From Sinotaia quadrata (Eukaryota; Mollusca; Gastropoda; Architaenioglossa; Viviparidae): a DNA stretch of 64,000 nt. Of the stretch, positions 38,926 through 52,801 are shown piece by piece. A program made the position numbers and the translations under genes. The stretch lies in contig CM054182.1 of NCBI GenBank assembly GCA_028829895.1, positions 88,619,546 to 88,683,545 on the forward strand. Direction: 5' to 3'. The notes beneath the pieces are model-generated. The model was not told the origin of the DNA. It saw only the letters and a list, made by a program, of their open reading frames with translations, and made no database searches. Within the stretch, counting starts at the first letter, position 1, and every line of letters starts with the position of its first letter.

Positions 38926-39884
38926 AGGTAATTTAAGGTCTTTTGTTACATGACCTGGAATAAGCATTGCTTCAACAGTCTACACTTGCTTTTGCAACAA
39001 TGTCACAATGTCGTGTCAACATGTGTCTCCCCCATATGTGTGGAAACACTAATGCACTTTACATTTTTGAACAAACCTCAGCTCTCTCCTCACTGTGTCA
39101 GTTCCTTCAAGCAGAACATGATGATTATATTAATTCTTGTAACTTCAATGTACTAGAATTCTCCTGATGTAACCTGCATATACATCAAAGTGTATAGTGT
39201 ACTCCTTACACTTACTCACCGCAGTAGACGTTCCTGTGCCTTACCGGGTCATTCAAGTTTCTAACCAGTGAACATGTGAAGCGTAACTGGAAACTTGAAA
39301 ATTGAAACTCAAAACTCAAGTGAAAAGACTACTTGTTCACTGCAAAATGATTAAGAAGCAAACCTAAGTTTCCCATTTATCACAATATAACTCCATTCTA
39401 TCTTATATGCCATTCTCAACTTATAATTTCCTGTAACACTATTTATTATCCCAATACATACATGGTAAAATAAATACAGCATATCAAACAATGTCAAGTG
39501 TTAGCACACTACATGTGTGCAGCTTAGTTCACACATTTGTAGAAATAAAAGTTAACTCATATAGTAATCTCTACATAAACACAAGTATAAAATATTAATA
39601 GTAAAAATGCATAAAATGTTTTAAGTCCATTCTCTCTTAATCAGTCAATTTTAACTCACATCAAGCTAATTAATGACTGCCTTTCAAAGCCAGACTTTCT
39701 CCTTTGCCACTCAAATTCAAAGTGATCAGAGAATATAATTTTGTACAGCAATTGACCTTATTAATCTCAGCCCATTGGCTGGTCTCGTTCTCATAAATCA
39801 TAATCATTGGACAACATAAAACTACTCTCTCAGCTTGCATTACATCAGCAATCTAGAATATTCTTGCCTTGACCTGTTTACTTC
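38926..39884. other. Unique AT-rich DNA
   Basis: No repeat family or gene recognised between family-1 copy C and family-2 copy 2. Confidence 0.45.
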
Positions 39885-40015
39885 AACTCAGACACTTTCA
39901 AAAATAACACCATAAGGAGTGCCCAAGGACGGGTTACTCTGAAAATTAGCAATGTATATAACAATTAAATTTTAAAATAGATAGAGGCAAATTTACAGTC
40001 TCACAAGCATTTGTA
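39885..40015 (+). repeat. Dispersed repeat family 2, copy 2
   Basis: Blocks taaggagtgcccaagg, tataacaattaaatttt and atagaggcaaatttac, in the same order as the copy at 42.2 kb. No coding capacity. Confidence 0.65.
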
Positions 40016-40254
40016 TATTTTCACTCTAAATGGCCCACATGTCAGGTATCACCAATTGTTTAACTACACATTTTTATTAAAGAAGATTAATAATAAATAA
40101 AGGTTTGCTTCTAACTTTCACTGACAAAAAACCCTGTAAGGGCTTCAATCAAAGAACCTAGTTAAAAACAACATTTTTAAATATAAGAAGGAAACAAATT
40201 ATGTTAACAAGTACAAATAGCGTATATGATCTTTTCCTTGTTCTGTAAGTACAT

Positions 40255-40530
40255 ATTATGACTGGCATTACTTACATACACTGTACATATTACGACTGAC
40301 ATTGCTTACATACACTGTACATATTACGACTGGCATTGCTTACATACACTGTACACATTACGACTGGCATTACTTACATACACTGTACATATTACGACTG
40401 GCATTACTTACATACACTGTACATATTACGACTGACATTGGTTACATACACTGTACATATTACGACTGGCATTGCTTACATACACTGTACACATTACGAC
40501 TGGCATTGCTTACATACACTCTACATTTGC
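40255..40530. repeat. Minisatellite, 34-bp unit, 8 copies
   Basis: Core acatacactgtacatattac followed by gactggcattgctt, nearly uniform. Confidence 0.95.
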
Positions 40531-40836
40531 CAACCTCACACATTTCTCTAAACGCGCTGTGAGTGGGGATGGGGGTAATCTAAGTTTACACTTAAAACTA
40601 GTTGAACAATTGCCTAGATTATCTCCATTATATTGATACCAGCCCCGCCTCAATTCCTAAAATAAATCAATTAATAGTTTCGTTGATGGAATCCTACATT
40701 CAGTATTAAATAACCATAGTACTTGTTGCAGTGTAGTCCATCACCTCTGTGTTACTATGGTAATTCTATTTACACAAGAAACCGTATTTATAAAAAAAAA
40801 ATAAAAAAAATACACACACTTTTATTACTTAGGTCT

Positions 40837-41453
40837 ATGATCTTACGTTTCTACATGCAAGTTCTCCTAGTAACGGCATTCACCAGCTTAGACTCTTCAA
40901 TTCCATGCAGTATGTTTAGTGCTGAGCTATTTTCACTACGCAGTGTAAGCTGCATGTGCAGAGAAAGACAGTGAAAGAAAAAGAGACAAAGAAAGAAATA
41001 GAGAGCTCCCTAACACTTTACCTGGTGAAGTATGCCTATCAGCAAACTCACACATAGAAAACTGCGGATTAATTATATAGGTATGGTTCGTCCAATGCCT
41101 TTACAAAAATTATCACTTTAGTTAATTAACTACCATTTCCTACAATAGTCGTTAGTTGACCTTCGGATGACCCGCGTTCTTTGCAGATTATCTTACAATT
41201 AGAGCTTTCTTCTAGTTTCTGTCTCACAATCAGTTCGAAACTTCATTGGCGTTTCCTGATCATTGTTTCCAATTACGTTTCCCATCATACATCACACCGG
41301 AATCATTCTGTCCACTTCTTTCAGCCATTGCTCCTGACTAACGGGGCAAACCCGCACGTGACAATAGACTACATGATTATTGCTTCACTTACGTCCAGCG
41401 CACCTGTCAGTCACTTAATCGTTCCAAACATCAGTGTCTGCACTCACCGGTAA
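40837..41453 (+). CDS. Candidate two-exon secreted protein (124 codons)
   Basis: After an acceptor-like tttattacttag (ending 40832), an ATG at 40837 opens a 36-codon segment with a signal-peptide-like start (basic Arg, then QVLLVTAF) to AGT|GTAAGC at 40944/40945 in phase 0. A strong acceptor (gttctttgcag, ending 41186) then starts a phase-0 open segment of 88 codons ending TAA at 41451-41453. The implied intron is 242 bp. The product would have few cysteines and resembles no family I know. The donor lacks G at the last exon base. On the opposite strand the same region has a strong donor (41442-41447), so the coding strand is uncertain. Confidence 0.2.
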
Positions 41454-42211
41454 CCCACTCCGCACCTCATCGTCAGACTCGCACATGTTGTTGACTCATG
41501 CACAGTGCTTTAGCGGTGTCTGATATGAAGCATATAATAAATATTATTTAAAATCAAAACAAAATTTCAGATTGTAACTGTAATCATTTGATGTCAATAA
41601 TAAGCTGTCTAAACAGAAGATGTCTAAACAAAACTCTGTATGACGCAAAGAAGGAAACATATGTAACCAATATAATGTTTTCCCGTAATTTATATCGCAC
41701 AAATGTATGGTATACTCTCATGTGCAATGGAGCACAAACAGGATTTTTTTTTTGTACATTGAAACAAGACAGGAATATCCACTATATTATTATATTCCCG
41801 TTTATAAAACATAAGAAACAATATTTTTCAGATCACGAAATAGTGAAGCAATGTGTAAGTGCTGGATGATGTTGAATTCGATCAATCTACCATTACGCTG
41901 TACTAAAATAGCCATTAGGATAATTATTTTACCGCTCGAGATTTTGAAACATGTTCCGCAACCTTGATATGCAATCATCCCCACAAACGAGCGACTATCG
42001 ATTACCACGACCGGACCTTAGCGAGATATCAAGTGGGGTTCCACTCCATTGAGAAAACTATGTAGACAAGACCCGTGAGGTCAACAGCTAGACTTTTGGA
42101 CGTCTGTGTTTTGCAAATGGCTAATGCGGGCTTTCCTCCTGGATTGTTTGACGAAAATTCAAAGATAGATAGATGGATGGGCACGCGAGCGGGAATAGAT
42201 AGATAGATAGA

Positions 42212-42325
42212 AATACAATCTTAAGGAGTGCCCAAGGTTGGGTCACTTCGACAATTTAATAACTTATATATGAATTCAGTTTAGAAATAGGGAGAGGCAA
42301 AGTTACTACACCACAGATTCTATTT
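42212..42325 (+). repeat. Dispersed repeat family 2, copy 3
   Basis: Blocks taaggagtgcccaaggttgg, gaattcagtttagaaat and agggagaggcaaagttac. Preceded directly by a short GATA microsatellite (42185-42210). Confidence 0.65.
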
Positions 42326-42401
42326 TCTAAATTTCAATAAAAGCGTATTTTTGAGGTAGCAACGATTTTCTCCATTTATGAAAACGATATTTATTCATTC
42401 A

Positions 42402-42565
42402 TTCAATAAATCAATCAGTCCAATTAATCAAGCAATCAAACCATTAATCAAACAAATCAATCAATTAATCAAGCAATCAAACCATTAATCAAACAAATCA
42501 ATCAATTAATCAAGCAATCAAACCATTAATCAAACAAATCAATCAATTAACCAAGTCAAACCAAT
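42402..42565. repeat. Minisatellite, 41-bp unit, about 4 copies
   Basis: Core aatcaagcaatcaaaccatt followed by aatcaaacaaatcaatcaatt. Confidence 0.93.
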
Positions 42566-43929
42566 CAGTCAGTCACAATGTTTGAATATTCACTAAGACA
42601 AGAAATCAGAAATTTAACGTAACAATTGTTTAGTATGTACAAATGCACCATAGCAGCCAGCTAATGACTCAGTTAAATACCAGTCAGGTTTTCTACTTAT
42701 TTTAGTGTAAGGATTTTCATTTACTCTTTCTGCTCTCTTGCTTGGCAGTTTCAGGCTATCACCAGAGATAACCATATTCGGGCATGTAATCCCACATACA
42801 TTAGAACCAAGTTAAATAAATACGTACCCAAACATCATTTGTAATAAGGACATATTATTTTTATAACCAAATTAAAGCCTACTTCATCAAGAGTTATTCT
42901 TAATTAATAATTCTTTAAAAATATTGGTTACAGTATAAATTATGTCAGTATATTGATTATTCCCAGAAGTAATTTACAATCATTCTTAATATGCTTATAA
43001 TTAAAAATGCATTCGCTATGTCATTTTAGCACTAACAAGATAAACGACAACTTATCTCTAAAGATATAGTTTGGACTTATTCTAGGCCAGTTATTTGTCT
43101 TCCTCCTTGTTGTTTACTTTTAATTTATTTTAATTTTAATTTTGTATGGTGTGGGCGAGGGCTGTAGAATAAAACAAGAAGGGAAGATGGTGATAATATT
43201 CTTTAATTAAGTCAATTATCTTTGATCTCAAATCTCAAGTATTAAATTCCAGACAAATCCCCTGGCAGATTCACACGCACGCACTAATGCACACACATGG
43301 AGAAACATATTTCAGCAGGTCATGAAATGAGGATTCAATTTTTATTTTACAATTTAAATTGAAAAGTTTTAATGAATTATAATTACGTTCTGTGTGACAA
43401 TATTCTCGTAATTACCCCATATTTTTGTCACGTTTTATTATGCGAACTTTTATATATCAAAATGCATCAATTGTCTTATTATTAACATTTATAATTTAGT
43501 TATGTTTAAAGTAGGACCTGCCCTGCACATTAAATGGTTGTACCCTTGCTCAAAGGATTAACATCCAGCTTAGAATTTCAAGGGCTAGAATTTCTAAAAA
43601 TTAATGTATCTGATTGCTCCTGGTTTGCTGACCGAGAATTAGCATAGATGTTTAAATGACAGTTATTGGCAATTAATAACTGCCAGATAGGTACGTCAAT
43701 AAGGGATACGTTATAATTAACCAATGGCTGACTAACTGAAAATAACCATTGGAAATTATTAGGATTTAGAGGGAAAACCCGGACTTTCAAAATATTTCAG
43801 TTTTCAAAATCACTCTTCGAATTTCCATCATCGTTAATATTATTTTGAAGGTCCTCAGTTGAGGAGCGTGGGAGAGCAGCTTGGGATTGTGTTTAAAAAT
43901 TCAGAATTACAAATTTCAGAGTTATAAAT
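42566..43929. other. Unique AT-rich DNA
   Basis: Nothing supported; leads into the LINE fragment without visible LINE upstream domains. Confidence 0.5.
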
Positions 43930-44469
43930 TTCTTTGCTCATGACATCGATGGCCTTGCAGGAAATGAGGAGGAGCTGGCTCAATTGGTAGAAAAACTGGA
44001 CAGGACAGATACTGCTTTTGGTATGGAAATCAGTGCACAGAAGACGAAATTCGTTACCAACAATACCAGTGGCATCGGCACTGACATCATGATTGGTGAT
44101 CAGAAATTGGTAATAGTTACAAAATTTCAAGTACTTAGAAGCCATCGTAGCAGTTGAGGGATCAAAACCAGAAATACTGTCCAGGATTGCGTTGACAATA
44201 ACAGCAAAGGCAAAACTGAAGACAGTTTGGAAAGACAGAAACACCTCAGTCAGCTCAAAGATCAGTCTGATGCGCTTCTTGGTTGTATTTGTGTTTTTAT
44301 ATGCCTGTGAGTCATGAACCCTCATAGCGGATCTCGACTGGAGGATACAAACTACTGAAATGAGATGCTTTCGAAAGTTGCTTGGCATTTCGTATAGAGA
44401 TCATGCCACGAATGACTAAGTGAGAAACAGAATTAGACAAGCCATTGCGCCCTATGAAGAGCTATTGCT
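43930..44469 (+). pseudogene. LINE (non-LTR) reverse-transcriptase C-terminal fragment
   Basis: Plus-strand translation begins with FAHDIDGLAGNEEELAQLVE, the RT palm region normally carrying the catalytic FADD box followed by the DxxGLA stretch of animal non-LTR retrotransposons. After it come a GMEISAQKTKF segment, a frameshift near 44130, then SKPEILSRIA, a VWKDRN segment, SLMRFLVV and YACES, ending in the RKLLGISYRDH block. Changes seen: His replaces the first Asp of the box, a frameshift within the KF.YL block, a stop replacing Trp after YACES and another stop after HATND. Endonuclease, finger domain and 3' tail are absent, so it is a dead 0.54-kb fragment. Antisense ORFs over the same bases are shadows. 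Confidence 0.85.
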
Positions 44470-44844
44470 TCATTGAACGGGTCTTTGACCCGTGAGTCAT
44501 TTTGCTCTGATGTTGCTTCATGGTTCAATAGTCATCAAAGTCAACATCCAAGATAAAGTTGTTCTATTCTGATATTGGTTTGCAGCTCACCACTCATCAA
44601 ATCAACAACTCAGACAAAGTGCCGATCTGCCAGTAAAATACACATATTTAAAAAAATCATCATGTGTTCTCTGAGAGAACACTCTTACTTATACGGTCAT
44701 CATACATGTTAATATCATAAGCATAATATAACAACATAATATATATAGTTAATGTTAAGAGATAATCATGAATATACTATTAGTTAGGCAATTAAAACCG
44801 AATATCTTCTGCAGAAATATATATAAAGGATGGTTTCCTGTTGC

Positions 44845-44920
44845 GTTGATAATTACGCGAAAGCGGCGGAAGCCGGAAGCGTTCCCCACATTAACAACAT
44901 GCGTTGATAACCGGCAATAA
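44845..44920 (+). repeat. Dispersed repeat family 3, copy 2
   Basis: The stretch gcgaaagcggcggaagccgg and the following gcgttccccacattaacaa match the copy at 8.33 kb. Family 4 follows about 120 bp later, so the two may be parts of one longer element. Confidence 0.55.
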
Positions 44921-45039
44921 GGGTTAGTAATTTGATTCTAACTTATTAAGGTTCAGAGCCAAAATATGTGTTACCTCAATGATCAGCTACATTTGACCAA
45001 TGATATTCAGGTAGATTTCTGGCACATTTGTTGCACGTA

Positions 45040-45205
45040 ATTAAGCTGCACTTTGACTGGTTAATTTAGTGAGTGTCTGAAACATTCGGGTATGTTTCCA
45101 GCCCGGGGATAAGCGTCAGCCTTTCTAGAAGGTAGATTTGCATGTAGTCTATTTTCAGAAGAGGAGTGGGTATGGGCTACATAAGCCATTATGTGACAAT
45201 GGTGA
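45040..45205 (+). repeat. Dispersed repeat family 4, copy 1
   Basis: Blocks gtgagtgtctgaaacattc, tttctagaaggtagattt, agtctattttcagaagagga and gggctacataagccattat recur inverted at 57.5-57.65 kb. Confidence 0.6.
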
Positions 45206-45937
45206 TGCTGCTGCTGCTTGCTTGCTTGCTGATGGTGGTGGTGGAAGTAACTGAATTTGTATCATACAAGGGTCAGTAATGTCTGAACTCAGGAGCACAG
45301 TATCTGAATGGTCAGGATAGTTGTCCACTGAGAATGTAAAGTCTTGATGTTTTGTGTAGTAAAATTATAGCTTGCTGATTTTGCTCTCCACTACAGGGAA
45401 ATGCCATTTATCACTCGTCCAGCAAAATGTAATCCCAAAGTCTGGCACAGACGTCTGAACGAAGATAAATGTAATTAAAATAAGTTCATGAATACATGTA
45501 GAGTGTTTACACCATTAATATGCATACAGAGAAAATCTCTGTGACACACTTTATGCAAGAGAGAACACACTGTTAGATGAAATGTGAAAAACCCAGGCGA
45601 GAAGAAAGTATGCCAGAGGAAGAAGGAAACGGTACGAGAGTAATTGTTGTTTCTGTCACTTAATCGGTCATTGGTATGGTGTGACGCAAGACTCGTCAGA
45701 ATCTCATGGGAGTGAATCAGGCGTCATCGCCATTCGCGACTGCAACACCAGGACCCTAAGGACACACGACGTGACATTTGGAATAGCGGAACTTCCCACC
45801 AGAAGTGGCGTGAACCATAAATCACAGGGAACTTCAATGAACGATTGGGTTAGTTTGATAATAAGATCTTCAGCGACTACGTCTTTTAGTTCCGATCAAA
45901 GTTTATTAAAGATTCTGGTAATCATTGTGTATGTATA

Positions 45938-46122
45938 GCGTCTCGTGTTACAGCGTAATAGCGTCTCGTGTTACAGCGTAATAGCGTCTCGTGTTACAGC
46001 GTAATAGCGTCTCGTGTTACAGCGTAATAGCGTCTCGTGTTACAGCGTAATAGCGTCTCGTGTTACAGCGTAATAGCGTCTCGTGTTACAGCGTAATAGC
46101 GTCTCGTGTTACAGCGTATAGT
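45938..46122. repeat. Minisatellite, 23-bp unit, 8 identical copies
   Basis: Unit tagcgtctcgtgttacagcg plus taa, with no visible differences between copies. Recent expansion. Confidence 0.95.
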
Positions 46123-46629
46123 ATGTGTCGGTGTACTCTGGGGTGGCGTTGTACTATTGCTCTGCACGAAGCATTTATTAGTGAATGATATAGAACATCT
46201 ACAAGTGCCGATACAGTGTGGACCACTGGTTAATAAACATATCTTCAATTATTACGTCGATATGCTGATAGGCCAGTGTCAATTTGACTCACAGTCAAAT
46301 CTCAGTAATTAGACTGAGAAATATATTGATAAAAAAAAAATATATATATATATATATAGATGTTATAAGTAAACCGTCGTCACTGCAATTTTGACAACGA
46401 ACAAAAAAAGTTAAGTTCCACAGATATGCGAGAGTGAAGTAATTAACAGAAAAATAATTTTTAAAATGCGTAAAAATATTTAAAAGAACAAAGTAAGCCC
46501 TATTTTTTCATCATTAGCAATTTAAACGAACAGTACAGTTTGTGAGCTCAGTCAATTACAACAGTGCACTGGAGTCACTGTCAATAAAATCGCTTCAGTC
46601 TCTTTTCGCAACTGGGAAATCAGCACATC

Positions 46630-47940
46630 TCACAAGATACGTCATACACTGACAGGCTATCACAAGATACGTCACACACTGGTAGTTCTCACGAGATACG
46701 TCACACACTGACAGGCTATCACAAGATACGTCACACCCTGGCAGCTTTCACAAGATACCTCACACTGGTAGGCTATCACAAGATTTATAACTCACTGGCA
46801 GCTCTCACAATATACGTCACACACTAGCAGCTCTCACAGGATACGTCATACTGGTAGGCTATCACAAGATTTATAACACACTGGCAGCTCTCACAAGATA
46901 CGTCACACAATGGCAGGCTATCACAAGATATATCACATTCTGGCAGCTCTCACAATATACGTCACACACTTGCAGCTCTCACAAGATATATTCCACACAC
47001 TGGCAGCTCTCACAAGATACGTCACACACTTGCAGCTCTCACAAGATACGTCACACACTTGCAGCTCTCACAAGATATTCACCCATTGGACTGGCAGCTT
47101 TCACAAGATATATCACACATTGGCAGCTCTCACAAGATACGTCACACATTTGCAGCTCTCACAAGATACGTCACACTGGTAGGCTATCACAAGATATATA
47201 ACACACTGGCAGCTCTCACAAGATACGTCACACAATGGCAGGCTATCACAAGATATATCACATTCTGGCAGCTCTCACAATATACGTCACACACTTGCAG
47301 CTCTCACAAGATATATTCCACACACTGGAAGCTCTCACAAGATACGTCACACACTTGCAGCTCTCACAAGATACGTCACACACTTGCAGCTCTCACAAGA
47401 TATTCACCCATTGGACTGGCAGCTTTCACAAGATATATCACACATTGGCAGCTCTCACAAGATACGTCACACATTTGCAGCTCTCACAAGATATATCACA
47501 CATTGGCAACTCTCACAAGATACGTCACACAATGGCAGGCTATCACAAGATATATCACATTCTGGCAGCTCTCACAATATACGTCACACACTTGCAGCTC
47601 TCACAAGATATATTCCACACACTGGCAGCTCTCACAAGATACGTCACACACTTGCAGCTCTCACAAGATATTCACCCATTGGACTGGCAGCTTTCACAAG
47701 ATATATCACACATTGGCAGCTCTCACAAGATACGTCACACATTTGCAGCTCTCACAAGATGTATCACACATTGGCAGCTCTCACAAGATACGTTACATAC
47801 TGGCAGCTCTCACAAGATACGTCACACACACTGGTAGCTCTCACAAGATACGTCACACATTGGCAAGCTATCACAAGATATGTCACACACTGGCAGGCTC
47901 TCACAAGATATGTCACACACTGGCAGGCTCTCAAAGGGAC
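46630..47940. repeat. 1.3-kb minisatellite with higher-order repeats
   Basis: Monomers of about 29 bp with the core gctctcacaagatacgtcac. A higher-order unit starting at the caatggcaggctatcac variant recurs at 46908, 47233 and 47530 (spacing 325 and 297 bp, about one monomer different) with the same order of variants. ORFs up to 296 codons cross it because the monomer cycles through all frames without stops; not a gene. Confidence 0.96.
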
Positions 47941-50447
<2,507 letters not shown>

Positions 50448-50735
50448 AAGCTGTATTTGTTTATATTTGTATATGCAGATGTGGTATAATCTAGATGTAT
50501 TTGTTTATTATTGTATACGCAGATTTTCTGGTATAATGTAGATGTATTTGTTTATTATTGTATATGCAGATTTTGTGGTATAATGTATATGTATTTGTTT
50601 ATTATTGTATATGCAGATTTTGTGGAATAATGTAGATGTATTTGTTTATTATTGTATATGCAGATTTTGTGGTATAATGTAAATGTATTTGTTTATTATT
50701 GTATATGCAGATTTTCTGGAATAATGTAGATGCTA
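50448..50735. repeat. Minisatellite, 46-bp unit, about 6 copies
   Basis: Core tgtttattattgtatatgca followed by gattttgtggtataatgtagatg. Confidence 0.94.
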
Positions 50736-50880
50736 GCTATATCCTGAACTTTTTAGTCCAGGGGATCAACCCCATCAGTGAACATTCTTTATCTTCATAA
50801 AATATTGTTAAGTTAGTGTCTATAAAACATAAAGAATTTCGTGTATTTTATCAAATTAAATTAAAACATTGTAGATAAAA

Positions 50881-50985
50881 TACAGATAGAGTATACATTT
50901 TATTATTCATTTAAATATCTTCCTAAATGCAAAGTGATAGTCACAGGATATTTAAATGAATAATAAAATGTATACTCTATCTGTA
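50881..50985. repeat. Perfect 39-bp inverted repeat with 27-nt loop
   Basis: 50881-50919 and 50947-50985 are exact reverse complements over 39 bases (right arm begins gatatttaaatgaataata). Such a perfect stem in unconstrained DNA implies a recent origin or selection. Confidence 0.95.
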
Positions 50986-50992
50986 ATTACGC

Positions 50993-51245
50993 GTGTATAT
51001 ATATATGTGTGTGTACGCAAGTAAATGCATGTGTGTATGTGTGCGTACATTAGTATATGCGTCCATATGTGTGTATGAACCTATTATGTACGTGTGTATA
51101 CGAGTGTGTATAAGTGTGAGTGTGATTGTGTGTAAATGTACGTTTATGTATATGTGTGTGTACGTGTGTATATGAGTGTATATATGTGTATGTATGCATG
51201 CGTGTATATCTGTATATGTATGTACGTATGCACGAGTGTATCTGT
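50993..51245. repeat. TG/TA-rich simple sequence
   Basis: Degenerate tgtgtatgtgtg-type sequence with no stable unit. Confidence 0.85.
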
Positions 51246-51447
51246 GTATGTGAATGATTTCACTAACTACATTTGAGGAAGTTTTAGAGGAAAGTGGAGA
51301 AAAGCTAAAGACTGAAAGGTTGGGAGCTTGAGTTTGCCGAGTCCTGATTGCTAACTAAGTTGAAAGTCGGCTAAATAAGGAAGCAATTGAAAGACACTTG
51401 CTTGCACAAAGGTGACTGAAAAAGAGTACAAATCAGAATAATAGTTT

Positions 51448-51605
51448 TTGTATACAATGCAGACCGAGAACCAGTCCAGTCATTATTATAGATTACAATA
51501 CAGACCGAGAACCAGTCCAGTCATTATTATAGCATACAATGCAGACCGAGAACCAGTCCAATCAATAATATAGATTACAATACAGATCGAGAACCAGTCC
51601 AGAAA
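51448..51605. repeat. Minisatellite, about 41-bp unit, 4 copies
   Basis: Core acagaccgagaaccagtcca followed by gtcattattatag. Confidence 0.9.
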
Positions 51606-52164
51606 ATAAATCACATTTAACTAGTCTTATAAACGTGGTCTTTTTATATTTTTTATGAAAAGCTTATTCTGGCTCTTGTCTAAGGTACACTAACTCGCAT
51701 TACAACACAAACTTTTTAAAGCACAACTTATCTCCCCCTTTTCTGTTTTAACCAGTGTCAGTCTGTGATAGGTTCCTCTATAAATTTTGACTATTCTCAT
51801 CTGATCTTATCGCTACAAAATTTTTATACTTTCAGATGATGCCCACAACTTGTCGGTTGCCCAATTTAATAGAAAAGCACTTGCAGGAGACAATTCCCAG
51901 ATGTTCATGAGTCACCAGTGAGTATTTGTCACAAAATATAGAACAAAGACATGGACAATACTTACATGACAAGATGAATTTTTACATAAAATGAAGATGA
52001 CAATGAATGACATGAAGATGAGTGGAAAAACAATCGAATCAAAATTCACATAAGTTACAATTTCGAGACAAATATCTAGTTATCTCAAAGTGGTCTAGCC
52101 AGCACTAAGAGTAAGTCGTCCTAACTATTTGTTTTCCCCAAGAAAGTCTATAGTTCTTTTACAG
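51606..52164. other. Unique DNA downstream of the cysteine-rich exon
   Basis: Nothing supported. Confidence 0.45.
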
Positions 52165-52545
52165 TTCTTCCTTTAATATCTCGACAAAACAGTCTTGTGA
52201 AATATTTGGAAAAAATAGAGCACAAATACTTTAATATCTCGAGAAAACTGTCTTGTGAAATATTTGGAAAAAATAGAGCACAAATACTTTAATATCTCGA
52301 CAGAAAATTCTTGTGAAATATATGGCACAGCTCGCATACTTTAATATCTCGATAAAACAGTCTTGGGAAATATTTAGCACAATAGAGCAAATATACTTGG
52401 GAAATATTTGGCACAATAGAACAAACATACTTGTGAAATATTTGGCAAAATAGAGCAAACATGCATAATATCTGGACACAACAGTCTTGTGAAATATTTG
52501 GCACAAATTCTTTAATATCTTGAAATATTGTGAAATATTTCGAAT
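52165..52545. repeat. Degenerate minisatellite, 55-60-bp unit
   Basis: Cores tttaatatctcgacaaaaca and cttgtgaaatatttggcac, about seven copies with indels. Lies just downstream (minus strand) of the cysteine-rich exon stop and supplies ATTAAA motifs. Confidence 0.85.
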
Positions 52546-52574
52546 AAATAGAGAACACAAACTATGAATAAAAT

Positions 52575-52801
52575 TTATGTTGAACACTTCTTGCACCAAC
52601 TGCAGGCTTCCTTCCAGTCATGCAGCAAGCAAATGACGTCACGGTATTGATGATTTTCACAGCTTGCAGTAGACAAGTATTTAGACATGACTAGATTCAG
52701 TAGTCTCCAAACCACGTGATGGGCGAAGGTTTTGAAAACCACCACACAATCAAACTGAAGAAGGGAACAGGCAACAATGGCTTCACGGAAAAACCCTTTG
52801 C
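52575..52801 (-). CDS. Candidate cysteine-rich terminal exon (74 residues, 7 Cys)
   Basis: Minus-strand exon candidate after a textbook acceptor (T-rich tract, then ttttcgcag, AG at 52803-52802). Entered in phase 1 it stays open for 74 codons to a TAA at 52577-52575. Cysteines lie at residues 11, 18, 47, 57, 66, 69 and 72, giving C-x6-C-x28-C-x9-C-x8-C-x2-C-x2-C; the middle (residues about 19-40) is hydrophobic. Phase matches both the signal exon and the weaker donor of the knot exon, so it may encode a second domain of the same precursor. Entered in phase 0 (matching the stronger CAG|GTGATC donor) it would instead give a 34-residue hydrophobic tail with no cysteine. A possible poly(A) signal ATTAAA is at 52516-52511. 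I do not recognise a family. Seen: acceptor, open frame, Cys spacing. Inferred: that it is spliced to the knot exon 0.9 kb upstream. Confidence 0.42.

Noticed and set aside
43855..44388. 177-codon minus-strand ORF
   Set aside because: It is antisense to the LINE reverse-transcriptase fragment, whose conserved motifs are on the plus strand.
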